From assembly GCA_963839535.1 (NCBI GenBank), contig CAWIVF010000009.1, forward strand, positions 224,290 to 288,289: a stretch of DNA of 64,000 nt, read 5' to 3'. Below the pieces are notes generated by a model, which did no database searches, was not told where the DNA came from, and was given only the letters and a program-made list of their open reading frames with translations. The stretch comes from RHKX01 sp963839535 (GTDB lineage Bacteria > Actinomycetota > Thermoleophilia > Solirubrobacterales > 70-9). Position numbers and translations under genes: made by a program. This document shows, piece after piece, positions 11,086-21,582 of the stretch. Position 1 is the stretch's first letter. The number at the start of each line of letters is the position of its first letter.

Positions 11086-12214
11086 CTACCTACCGGCGCG
11101 GGCGAAAACCTCGTCGAGCAGGGAGTCCTGATCCGGCACCGCGCCGAACTCGGACTCGAGCTGCGCCGAGATGTCCTCGCGGGAGGCGCCCTCGAGCGCC
11201 ATGTTCATCGCGACGAGCCGGGCCGCGCCCAGGTCGGAGTTCGAGATGGCGGGAGCCGCCTCGGCCTCGGGGGGCGCGCTCGAGCCGCCGCCGCGCAGCT
11301 GCGCGATCAGGTCCTCGGTGGTCGCTCCGGCGCCGGCGGGCTCGGGGGCGGGCGGCGCCTCCGGCTCGGGCGTGGGCTCCGGCTCGACGGCGACCGGGGG
11401 GCTCCGGTGCCGGCTCGGGCGCCGGGGGCTCGGGGGTGGGATCAGGAGGTCGGCTCGGGCTCGGGCTCCGGGGTGGGATCCGGGGTCGGCTCGGGCACGG
11501 GGTCCGGCGTCGGCTCCGGCGCGGGCGGCGGGGTCGGCTCCGGCACGGGATCCGGAGTCGGCTCGGGGATCGGCTCAGGCGTCGGCTCCGGGATCGACGG
11601 CGGCGTCGGCTCGGGGACGACGACCGGGGGGCTGATCTCGGCGACGCTGGCTGCGCTCGAGCGGATGCTCCCGGCCAGCTCCTCGCCGAGGACGCCGACG
11701 CGGTTGCGCAGGTCGTCTGCCTGGGAGATGAGCCCCTCCACGGCGCTGCGCGCCTGCTGGACGCGCATCGCTGCTTCCTCGCGCGCCTCGGCGACCATCC
11801 GCTCGGCCTCGGCGCGAGCCGATTCGAGGGTCTGGGTCGACTCGGAGCGGGCTGAGCTGAGCAGCGACTCGGACTCGTTGCGGGCGGAGCTGAGCATGCC
11901 CTCGGACTCGCTGCGGGCGGAGCTGAGGAGGCTCTCCGCCTCGGCCTTCGCGGAGGAGACGGACTGGGCGGACTCGGCACGGGCCTGGCTCTCGATCCCG
12001 TCGGCTGCCGTCTCGGCGGCCTCGATCACGACGCGCACGCGCTCGGCGGCGACGTCGGCCAGCCTGGGGTCGGGGCAGCAGCCTGCTGGGGCGGCGCCTC
12101 GGAGGGGTCCGGAACCGCCTCGGCTACCGCGCGCAGGTGCGCGCGGACCGCGTCGGGGTCCCAGCCCTTCCTGGAAGTCGGAAAGTCGTCGCGAAGAATC
12201 TGGTCTGTATCCAT
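11086..12214 (-). CDS. DivIVA-like coiled-coil protein with Pro-Glu linker (frameshifted)
   Basis: The N-terminus (ILRDDFPTSRKGWDPDAVRAHL) resembles the DivIVA lipid-binding motif. It is followed by a long Ala/Ser/Glu coiled coil with repeated SSARSESE units (about 11850 to 11960), then a rigid Pro-Glu/Pro-Asp linker (about 11410 to 11620). A conserved C-terminal helical domain ends EDISAQLESEFG, then DEVFARAGR. The frame breaks near 12070 and near 11430. The ATG lies 7 nt after TAGATT, which marks a leaderless start. It is probably cytoplasmic, associated with the cell pole or division site. Partner and function are unknown; its position between uvrA and uvrB may be accidental. Confidence 0.62.
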
Positions 12215-12370
12215 GGCCGCCAATCTAGCGGAGCCAGCCGGACGCTCGATTCCCAGAGCCATCCGATCCACCCGCATTTTCCCTGTGTCCCGGCGCGGCC
12301 AGGCCCGTTCGGCGCCGGCCCGCCAGCTTCGCGCGGAAGGGTATCCGCTGGGGCCTTCTCCGTGTCTCGT

Positions 12371-14375
<2,005 letters not shown>

Positions 14376-14423
14376 CCGTCGAAGATAGCGGGGGCCGGAA
14401 ACGGCGCTTCGGGGTCCGGCGGG

Positions 14424-14994
14424 CTAGCCGGCCCGTCGTCCCTCGATCGCATCCGCCACACGCTCCGCCAGCCAGAGGTCGGGGAGCCAGCGGGTGCCGA
14501 TGGGCTTGCGCCGGACCTCGACGCCGTCGGCGTCGCCGCGCACCTTCAGGTTCTTCCACTCGGTGGAGCCGGGCACCGAGGACAGGGCCTCCTCGAGCCG
14601 GGCCCGGGCCTCTCCCCCGCCCTCCTTGAGCCGGACCTTGCCGTCGCTCGAGCGCGCCTCGAACGACTCGGTCTCGATCCCGACGCGGACGGCGCAGGCG
14701 CCGCTGTCCATCGAGACGGAGACGGGACGGCCGTGCCGCTCGCCGGAGAAGCGCAGAGCGCCGCGGATGTCGGTCTTCAGACCCGGAGTCGGGAGGCACG
14801 CGCATCGCGACCCCGACCGTGGGCCGCTCGTCGAGGCTCATCCCGAGCGGGCCCAGGGAGCGGTCGAGCCCCGCGTAGCCGCGGTCGAGGCTGCCACCGC
14901 CGCCGACCACCCGGATCGCCGCAACCACGGCGACGACCGCGATCAGGGCGGCGCCGATCAGAACCGGCACGAACGTCTCGAGCAGGTAGGTCAT
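14424..14994 (-). CDS. Membrane-anchored hypothetical protein (frameshifted)
   Basis: About 189 residues. One N-terminal transmembrane helix (FVPVLIGAALIAVVAVVAA) is followed by a soluble domain that ends with a helix LPDLWLAERVADAIEGRR. The frame changes near 14785; the span is one base over a multiple of three. The start at 14994 abuts the preceding small membrane gene, so the two are probably co-transcribed. No family recognised. Confidence 0.6.
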
Positions 14995-15392
14995 CGGGAT
15001 CGGCGACGAAGATCACGACGCAGACGATCCAGACCGTCCGCCGCGACTCGCGAACCGTCCCCCACATGTCCGCGTAGGCGTCCGCGGCCTCGTCACCGAC
15101 CGGGCCGGTGGCAAGGGCCGCCCAGAGGTCGATGTCGCGCATCGTCATCGGGTTGACGACCTCCGCGCCCGGGGCGAGGGCCGGCTCCGGAGTCCGCGCG
15201 CCGGGCGGCGGCCAGCTCCCGCCCCTGCACGAGGAGGAGGATCAGGACGAAGCCGCCGATCAGGCCGAAGATCGCGGCGAGCGACCCCTTCGGGTTGGGA
15301 TCGGTGGGGTCGGCGGAAATCGCGATCAGCACCGCGCCGGCGGCAACGACCGGGATGCCGATCAGCGCCACGACACGAGAGGTCCGGTACAC
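14993..15392 (-). CDS. Small membrane protein (frameshifted)
   Basis: About 133 residues. Helices VVALIGIPVVAAGAVLIAI and IFGLIGGFVLILLLV are followed by a charged linker. After a frame change near 15160 comes MTMRDIDLWAALATG and a third helix, RTVWIVCVVIFVA. The end is unclear: a TGA overlapping the next start (14993 to 14995) fits if another base is wrong near 15010. GTG 15392 is a guess; longer starts would run into the divergent DoxX gene. No function assigned. Confidence 0.5.
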
Positions 15393-15432
15393 GAAAGCCG
15401 AGTCTACGAAGCGGACGGCTAGGGTGACCGCC

Positions 15433-15789
15433 ATGTCGACCTCTCAGCGCCTGCTCGCCGCCTTCTGGATCGCCGCCGGCCTCAACCACTTCCGGATCCC
15501 GAAGGTCTACGAGTCGATCATGCCCGACTGGGTCCCGATGCACCGCGAGATGGTCCAGTGGAGCGGGGTCGCCGAGGTCGTCGGCGGCGTCGCCGTGATC
15601 TCGCCCTCGACCCGCCGGTTCGCCCGCTGGTGGCTGCTCGGCGTGCTGGCGGCGGTCTACCCGGCCAACGTCCACATGACGCTGCATCCGGAGCGCTACA
15701 AGCAGATCCCCCCGGTCGCCCTCTGGGCCCGCCTGCCGCTGCAGTTCGCGGCCGCCTGGTGGGTCTGGCGAGCCACCGCCGACGCCTAG
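15433..15789 (+). CDS. DoxX-like small membrane protein
   Basis: 118 residues with about four hydrophobic segments and the DoxX-family-like stretches AAFWIAAGLNHFRIPKVYESIMPDWVP (split here as AAFWIAAGLNHF and YESIMPDWVP) and YPANVHMTLHPERY. Related proteins are integral membrane proteins of uncertain redox-associated role. ATG 15433 lies exactly 7 nt after TAGGGT, which marks a leaderless start. The stop overlaps the convergent transglycosylase stop by 4 nt. Confidence 0.75.
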   Translation: MSTSQRLLAAFWIAAGLNHFRIPKVYESIMPDWVPMHREMVQWSGVAEVVGGVAVISPSTRRFARWWLLGVLAAVYPANVHMTLHPERYKQIPPVALWARLPLQFAAAWWVWRATADA

Positions 15790-16347
15790 AGCCCCAGCTC
15801 CTCGGCGTACTTCTTCTCGTACGGCGTCGCGCGTCTCGAGCACGTCGTCGACGTAGCTGCGCGTCTCCGGGAAGGTGATGTCGCCCTCGTCCATGTCGGC
15901 CCCGCCCCACTCCTCCGCCTGCTCCGGGCCGGCGTTGTAGGCCGCCAGCGCGGCCGCCTCGTTCCCCTCGAAGCGGTCGAGCAGGTGGCGCAGGTAGAAC
16001 GTTCCGTAGCGGATGTTGAGCTCCGGGTCGGCCAGGTCCTCGTAGACGAAGGTCTCGCCGCCGGAGAGCGTCTCGATCGTGTCGGCGGTGGTCGGCGTGA
16101 TCTGCATCAGCCCGCGCGCGCCCGCCGAGGAGGTTTGGTCGCGGAACTCCGACTCCTGGTAGATCACGGCGGCGATCAGGTCGGCTGGCACGTTCTTCTC
16201 CTCGGCCTGCTGGCGGATGATGTCCTCGTGACGCAGCGGCAGCGTCAGCTCCTCGATCGTCTCGTCGAGGTCGAATCGCCAGATCCCGATCGCCACCGCC
16301 GCGAGCAGGACGAGGAACCCGAGGAGCAGGAAGCGACGCAGCCTCAC
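15786..16347 (-). CDS. Soluble lytic transglycosylase (SLT/GEWL fold), frameshifted at the 3' end
   Basis: N-terminal membrane anchor (FLLLGFLVLLAAVAIGIW), then a lysozyme-like domain with the catalytic Glu in IYQESEFR, the GLMQITP motif and the AYNAGP motif. It cleaves peptidoglycan between MurNAc and GlcNAc at the cell surface. Near 15826 one base is extra; corrected, the end reads TPYEKKYAEELGL with TAG at 15786 to 15788. GTG 16347 overlaps the coaE stop, so the pair is translationally coupled. Confidence 0.87.
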
Positions 16348-16936
16348 TCCCGCTCGCCCTCGAGCGGGCGTAGAGCCGGGCCAGCTCGGCCTCCAGGTCG
16401 GCGACGGTGCCGTCGTTGTCGATCGCGTAGGTCGCCCGCTCGGCCTTCTCGGCCTGGCTCAGCTGCCGGCCGCTGCGCGCCTCGAGCGCACCGGTGCCGC
16501 GGTCGGCCGCCCGCCGCTCGCGCTCGGCATCGCCGGCGCTGATCGCGATCGTGGCGTCGAAGAAGTCCTCCATCGTCCCCTCGAAGAGCAGCGGGACCTC
16601 GACGACGCCGACGGTGACCTCGGCGGGGAGCTCCGCACGCCAGGCGGCGACCCGCTCGCCGACGAGCGGGTGCAGAACCGACTCCAGCCAGCGCAGCTCC
16701 TCCGGCCGCTCGAAGACGATCGCGCCGACCTTGGCGCGGTCGATCTCGCCGTCGGGGGCGACGTCGTCGCCCCAGCGGTCGACGAGCTGCTTCCGGACCT
16801 CGTCGGTTCCGAGCAGGTCGTGCACGAGCGCGTCGGTTGAGACCGTCGCGGCCCCGAGCTCCTCGAAGATCCGCAGGGCCTCCGACTTGCCGGCGGCAAT
16901 TCCCCCCGTCAGCCCGATCAACCGCGGATCGGGCAC
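16344..16936 (-). CDS. coaE: Dephospho-CoA kinase (frameshifted near 16362)
   Basis: Last step of CoA synthesis: phosphorylates the ribose 3'-OH of dephospho-CoA. The P-loop GLTGGIAAGKS is at residues 8 to 18, then DALVHDLL and HPLVGERV (substrate site) and the lid EVPLLFEG. The last few codons shift frame; the corrected end is LEGERE with TGA overlapping the transglycosylase start. The span is one base short of a multiple of three. It lies 4 nt downstream of rpsA, the gene neighbour expected in many actinobacteria. Confidence 0.92.
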
Positions 16937-16940
16937 CTGC

Positions 16941-18499
16941 TCAGGAGTCGTCTGCCTCGGGATCCGGAGCGTCGGCGTCGGCGGACGGCTCGTCCGCCTC
17001 GGTGGCCTCGGTCTCAGCGGCCTCGGAGCGCCTCGGCCTCAGGGGCCTCGGAGTCTCGTCGGCGCGGCCTCGGGCTCGGCCGCGGCCTCTTCGGCAGCGG
17101 GCTCCTCGGCGGCAGGTTCCTCGGCGGGGGCCTCAGCGTCAGCGTCGGCCTCGGGCGCGGCGGCCTGCTCCTCGGCTGCGGCCTGCTCGGCGGCGACCTC
17201 GGCATGGGCCGCGGCGAGGTCGGCATCGGTGATCTCCAGCCCGCCACCACCGGAGGCGCCGCCGAAGACGTCCTCGGAGAGACCGAGCTCGGGCTCGCCG
17301 CCCTCACTGGGGGCGGTGGCGCCCTGAGCGGCCGCGAAGGCGTCGCGAAGCGGCAGCCCGCCCTCGCCGACCCGCTTGATCGAGAGGGAGATGCGGCGGC
17401 GCTCCTCGTCGATCTCGAGGATCTTCACGCGGACCTCCTCGCCCGGCTGGACGACCTCGCCGGGAGTCTCGACGTGATGCTCGGCGAGCTCGGAGATGTG
17501 GACGAGGCCCTCGACGCCGGGGACGATCTCGACGAACGCGCCGAAGGCGACGACCTTGGTCACCTTGCCGGAGAGCGAGGAGCCGGGGCCGTAGGAGTTG
17601 AGGACCGTCTGCCACGGGTCCTCCTGCGTCTGCTTGAGGCCGAGCGAGATGCGCTGGCGATCGCGGTCGATGTCGAGGACCTTGACCTTGACCGTCTCGC
17701 CGATCTTGAGGACCTCGGAAGGATGGTTGACGTGGCTCCAGGAGATCTCGGAGATGTGGATCAGCCCGTCGATGCCCTCGAGGTCGACGAAGGCGCCGAA
17801 GTCGACGATGTTGGAGACCTTGCCCTCGACGACCTGGCCGGGCTGCAGGCGTCCGAGGATCTGCTCGCGGACCTCCTTGCGCTCGTCCTCGAGGACGGCG
17901 CGGCGGCTGAGCACCACGTTGTTGCGGCTGCGGTTGAGCTCGATCACCTTGCACTCGATCGTCTGGCCGGTGAACTCCTCGAGGTTGTGGACGCGGCGGA
18001 TGTCGACGAGCGAGGCGGGCAGGAAGCCGCGCACCCCGAGGTCGAGGATCAGGCCGCCCTTGACCACCTCGATGACGACACCCTCGACGGCCTCGCCGGA
18101 CTCGGCGGCGGCCTCGATCTTGCGCCAGGCCTTCTCGAAGCGGGCGCGCTTCTTCGAGAGGATCAGGCGGCCCTCGGAGTCCTCCTTGGTGAGGACCAGG
18201 GCGTCGACGCTCTCGCCGAGCGAGACCTCGTCGGCGGGGTCGACCGAGCGGCGGATCGAGAGCTCGTGGGAGGGGATGATGCCCTCCGACTTCCAGCCGA
18301 TATCGAGCAGGACCTCGTCCTTGTCGATGCGGACGACGGTGCCGGTGACGACCTCGCTCTCCTCGAAGTGCGTGATCGTCGCGTCGTAATTGGGGAAGAT
18401 CTCGCCGTTGAGCTCGAGCAGGAGCCCATCGGACCCCTCGACGGGGGTGGCTCCTTCGGGCGCGAGCAGGGCTGCGCCAGCTGTCTGAACGGCGGACAT
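16941..18499 (-). CDS. rpsA: 30S ribosomal protein S1 (frameshifts in the acidic tail)
   Basis: About 519 residues with four S1/OB RNA-binding repeats: first around VVTGTVVRIDKDEVLLDIGWKSEG (given as VVTGTVVRID and LLDIGWKSEG), then VEGVVIEVVKGG, VEGKVSNIVDFGAFVDL and LSGKVTKVVAFGAFVEI. Each is followed by a GLIHISE-type motif. The Ala/Glu-rich C-terminal tail is broken by one or two indels around 17010 to 17050; read through, it ends ADDS with TGA at 16941 to 16943. Four repeats are usual for actinobacterial S1. A CATGAT hexamer lies 9 nt before ATG 18499. Confidence 0.93.
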
Positions 18500-18617
18500 C
18501 GACGCGGGATCATGGCAAAGACGAGGGGTCGGCCGCGATGCGGGTGCCGCGCGGGCCCTGTGGGCGCGGCCAGATCGTCGCTTGGCCCGGCGCCGCCGTG
18601 ATCTAGGCTCCCCGGCG

Positions 18618-19775
18618 ATGCCGGTCCGGAAGACCAAGCGCGGTCCCGACCGCACGCCGCTCGACGGCTCCTGGGACGCGATCGTCTGCGGCGCCAGCTT
18701 CGCCGGCCTCACGATCGCCCGCGAGCTGACCGGCTCGGGTGCCCGGGTGCTCGTGCTCGACCGCTACGACATCGGCGAGCGTCAGACCTCCGCCTGCGCC
18801 GCCCCGACCCGCTGGCTGGAAGCGCTCGGCCTCGGCGTATCGATCCGCCAGACCTTCGACGAGCTCGTCTTCCACACGCCTCACATCGACACGCGGATGC
18901 AACTGCCCTGGACCTTCTCGACGTTCGACTACCCCGAGCTCTGCGGGCTGCTCTGGGCGCAGTGCGAAGCCGACTTCGAGACCGCGAAGGTCGTCGGCCG
19001 GGTCCCCGAGGAGGGCTGGAATCGCGAGGCGGGCGATCCGATCGCGATCGAGACCGACCGGGGGATCGTCTCGGCGCCGCTGGTGGTCGACGCGCTCGGC
19101 TGGCGGCGGGTCCTCGGCACGGGCTATCAGCCACCCGACGCGCCGCTCTCGCGCGGGCTCGAGGTCCATCCGGGCGGAGCGGGCGACGACCTCGAGATCT
19201 GGATCGAGCGCGGCATCGTCCCCGCCGGGTACGGCTGGAGCTTCCCGGCCGGCGACGAGCTGCGGGTCGGGGTCGGCAGCTTCGACCCCGGCTTCCACGT
19301 CAAGGACCCGACGGTGGAGCTCGCCGAGCGGCTCGACCTGCCCCCCGACGGCTATCAGGGCAACTGGATCCCCCACCGCCTGCGGGCGGCGACCGACGAT
19401 GGGATCTTCTTCTGCGGCGACTCGGCCGGGCACTGCCTGCCGCTGACCGCCGAGGGCATCCGGCCCGCCTTCTACTTCGGCCTGGCCTGCGGCCGCGAGC
19501 TCCGCTCGGTGGTCGACGGGGCCTCCACCCGCGAGGCCGCGCTGCGCCGCTACGCGGCCTTCAATGCCGCCCACCGCGAGAAGTTCGAGTGGATGCTGCT
19601 CGTGCAGAAGCTGGTCCCCCGGGTGCCTCCGCGGATCCTCGCCCCCGCGCTGCGCGCGATGAGCACCGACGCCTTCGTCCGCTGGTCGTTCGAGCACTAC
19701 CTCGCGATCTGCGACCCGGCGACCGCTGCGGACGCGCCACCCCCGCGGCGCAGCGAGCCACTCCAGCTCGTCTGA
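18618..19775 (+). CDS. FAD-dependent oxidoreductase, geranylgeranyl-reductase/FixC-like
   Basis: 385 residues. The N-terminal FAD-binding Rossmann motif is in AIVCGASFAGLTIARELTGSG, seen here as VCGASFAGLTIA, followed by VLVLDR. The C-terminal FAD motif is FFCGDSAGHCLPLTAEGI. The overall plan fits the geranylgeranyl reductase/tryptophan-halogenase-like flavoprotein superfamily; the substrate is unknown, perhaps isoprenoid lipid saturation. ATG 18618 lies 8 nt after TAGGCT, which marks a leaderless start. It is divergent from rpsA. Confidence 0.78.
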   Translation: MPVRKTKRGPDRTPLDGSWDAIVCGASFAGLTIARELTGSGARVLVLDRYDIGERQTSACAAPTRWLEALGLGVSIRQTFDELVFHTPHIDTRMQLPWTFSTFDYPELCGLLWAQCEADFETAKVVGRVPEEGWNREAGDPIAIETDRGIVSAPLVVDALGWRRVLGTGYQPPDAPLSRGLEVHPGGAGDDLEIWIERGIVPAGYGWSFPAGDELRVGVGSFDPGFHVKDPTVELAERLDLPPDGYQGNWIPHRLRAATDDGIFFCGDSAGHCLPLTAEGIRPAFYFGLACGRELRSVVDGASTREAALRRYAAFNAAHREKFEWMLLVQKLVPRVPPRILAPALRAMSTDAFVRWSFEHYLAICDPATAADAPPPRRSEPLQLV

Positions 19776-19990
19776 CCATCAGCGGACCCCGAACCAAGAG
19801 ACCTGCTTTGGCAAAGCAGGTCTCTCCTTTGGCCGATCCGAGGTAAACGAGCGCGCCTTATCGGCCAGCCCGACGCAGACTTTAGGGCAGCGGACAAATA
19901 TACGATTGTGATTTCGCAGGTCGTCCACCACCATGGCCCGGCGCAGGGATGCACCTCCGCTCAAACCATTCAACGTTCAGAGGAGTTCTC
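19776..19990. other. Intergenic stretch, AT-richer than its surroundings
   Basis: 215 nt between the flavoprotein and the secreted-protein gene. It holds the stem-loop at 19797 to 19825, then an unusually AT-rich segment (about 19875 to 19915, around GACAAATATACGATTGTG) that probably contains the promoter of the secreted protein. No gene seen. Confidence 0.5.
19797..19825 (+). terminator. Perfect 14-bp stem-loop
   Basis: AGAGACCTGCTTTG and its exact reverse complement are separated by one G, with CCTTT following. It lies 21 nt after the flavoprotein stop and is probably its terminator, although the T-run is short. The left arm shares the 13-mer AGACCTGCTTTGG with 20633 to 20645. Confidence 0.6.
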
Positions 19991-20515
19991 ATGGAAGAGA
20001 AATTGACGACGACCCGCTCACGGCGGGGCCGCGGGATCACCGCACTGGTGGCACTGGGATCGCTGATTGCTGCGACAGCAGCCATGGCGACAGGAAGCCT
20101 GCCCGGCAACCAGGAAGGCCGTATGACCGGCGGTGGCGAGACGATCAGCAAGCGGGGCGTGAAGATCACTCACGGCTTCGAGCTGCGCTGCCCGTCCTCC
20201 AAGGGGCCGAACCGGCTTCAGATCAACTGGGAGGGCAACCGCTTCCACCTGACCGGTCTGAGCCGCATCGTCTGCACCGACTCGGCGGACTGGGATGAGG
20301 GCACGCCGGTGGCGGGCTTCGACACCTACCGCGGCACCGGTACCGGGCTGCTCAACGGGGTCGATGGCGCCTCCATCAAGTTCAAGTTCGGTGATGCCGG
20401 CCAGCCCGGTGTCAACGACTACTTCGAGATCGCGATCTACGACCTCTCCGGAGTTCGCGTCGTCTCGGCAGCTACGACGCTGCTCCACGGCAACCATCAG
20501 GCACACGCCAAGTAA
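19991..20515 (+). CDS. Secreted protein of the post-COAP-1 type
   Basis: 174 residues. Signal peptide with hydrophobic core ITALVALGSLIAATAAMA, then a mature domain opening GRMTGGGETI and ITHGFELRC and including LQINWEGNRFHL. This pattern recurs in secreted actinobacterial proteins of unknown function. Two Cys (in ELRC and RIVC) may form a disulfide. ATG 19991 is preceded by AGGAG, a good ribosome-binding site, unlike most neighbours. A strong terminator follows at 20585. Confidence 0.72.
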   Translation: MEEKLTTTRSRRGRGITALVALGSLIAATAAMATGSLPGNQEGRMTGGGETISKRGVKITHGFELRCPSSKGPNRLQINWEGNRFHLTGLSRIVCTDSADWDEGTPVAGFDTYRGTGTGLLNGVDGASIKFKFGDAGQPGVNDYFEIAIYDLSGVRVVSAATTLLHGNHQAHAK

Positions 20516-20584
20516 GGCTGCGGGGGCCGGGCGGTTCGCTTTCGAGCGAGCCGCTCGCGTCGCTCCCCCTTCAGGTTCTTGGTT

Positions 20585-20610
20585 GAGAGGCCCGCGTTAG
20601 CGGGCCTCTC
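20585..20610 (+). terminator. Rho-independent terminator
   Basis: Perfect 11-bp stem GAGAGGCCCGC with loop GTTA and arm GCGGGCCTCTC, followed by GTCTTT. It sits 70 nt after the stop of the secreted protein gene. Confidence 0.88.
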
Positions 20611-20637
20611 GTCTTTGGGGGGACCCGCTACAGACCT

Positions 20638-20880
20638 GCTTTGGACTGCCATGAAGAAGGGCCTCCCGGTGACACGCTTAGTCGTGTTCACCAACCAACG
20701 AGCACCAAGGAGGCCCGCTCGACATGTTGCACGCTGGACATCGCGCGAAAGCTGACCGTTGCGATCTGGCACATGCTTTCTCGCGCCCCGGAGTGAACGA
20801 TCCCATCTCGCCTGATCCGTCCCGAAGAGGCGGCCATGGAGACATGAGCATCGCTCCAAGCACCTGACCACGAAGGGAGG
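20638..20880 (+). pseudogene. Decayed transposase fragment, possibly IS110-like
   Basis: The only protein-like stretch is DIARKLTVAIWHMLSRAPE followed by TGA (about 20738 to 20797). It resembles the C-terminal helix of IS110-type transposases (ARKL..IWHML). Upstream is a nested imperfect palindrome: GGGCCTCC near 20658 pairs with GGAGGCCC near 20708, and inside it GGTGACACG pairs with CGTGTTCACC. No intact frame, catalytic residues or clear ends remain. The identification rests on one short motif. Confidence 0.35.
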
Positions 20881-21136
20881 CGAACAACCAGCTACCGATC
20901 CCTACTTGACAGCCGGCCCTACTTCATAGAGAAGAGAAGCAGGCCTCTCCCGTTTGCTGGAAATCAGGGTCTGTTTGAGGTCGGCGAATAGGTCCTGCGC
21001 GAAACCGATTTTGTGGTCCCAGGGGGACCCCTATGTCGGTCTCACCGCCGGCCGGCTTTGGTGAAATCGATCTTCCGGCAACCCAGCCGCCGATTTATCG
21101 ATCTCACCCCAACGCGCATTAGCCGAGAGCTGACCC
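20881..21136. other. Non-coding stretch
   Basis: 256 nt with no convincing frame, promoter or repeat. It has lower GC than its surroundings and continues the decayed region to its left. GCAGGCCTCTCC near 20940 partly echoes the stem sequences at 19797 and 20585. Confidence 0.4.
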
Positions 21137-21574
21137 TCAGCGGACGATCAGGAACGTTCCGGCGAGCAGCAGCGCCACCCCGGCGATCCGGCTCGCCGTC
21201 AGCGGCGCCTGGTCGAGGCCGAAGGCGCCGATCCGGTCGAGGGCGACCGATGCGACGAGCTGGCCGGTGATCGTCGCGGCCGCCACCCCGCCCGCCCCGA
21301 CCGCGGGCACGGCAATCAGCGCGCAGGTGACATAGACGGCACCGAGCAGACCGCCGATCAGGTAGATCGGGGCTACGTCCGCCGCCCCGCTCACGCCGCC
21401 CGCCTGTCCGGCCAACACGACGATGATCGCGAGGGCGATCGTGCCGATCCCGAACGAGACCAGGGCGGCGGCGAGGCTGCCCGTCGACTTGCCCAGCACC
21501 GAGTTGATCGGCGCCTGCAGCGCGATCAGGCCGCCCGCGGCGGCCGTCAGGAGGATCGCCACGGATCGGTCCAT
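21137..21574 (-). CDS. DMT-family (YdcZ/DUF606-like) membrane transporter
   Basis: 145 residues with five predicted transmembrane helices, starting MDRSVAILLTAAAGGLIALQ and containing the DUF606 pattern ALQAPINSVLGK and GGLLGAVYVTCALIAVP. Half-size members like this usually work as pairs; the substrate is unknown. The start lies 8 nt after the polA stop, so it is probably co-transcribed with polA. The frame is intact. Confidence 0.82.
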   Translation of the reverse strand: MDRSVAILLTAAAGGLIALQAPINSVLGKSTGSLAAALVSFGIGTIALAIIVVLAGQAGGVSGAADVAPIYLIGGLLGAVYVTCALIAVPAVGAGGVAAATITGQLVASVALDRIGAFGLDQAPLTASRIAGVALLLAGTFLIVR

Positions 21575-21582
21575 CGTTTTCC

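Noticed and set aside
11400..11630. Short-period repeat that could look like a CRISPR or tandem-repeat locus
   Set aside because: It encodes the Pro-Glu/Pro-Asp linker of the DivIVA-like protein; there are no regular repeats with unique spacers.
17050..17210. Ala/Glu repeat tract at the end of rpsA
   Set aside because: Ordinary low-complexity acidic tail of ribosomal protein S1 in actinobacteria.
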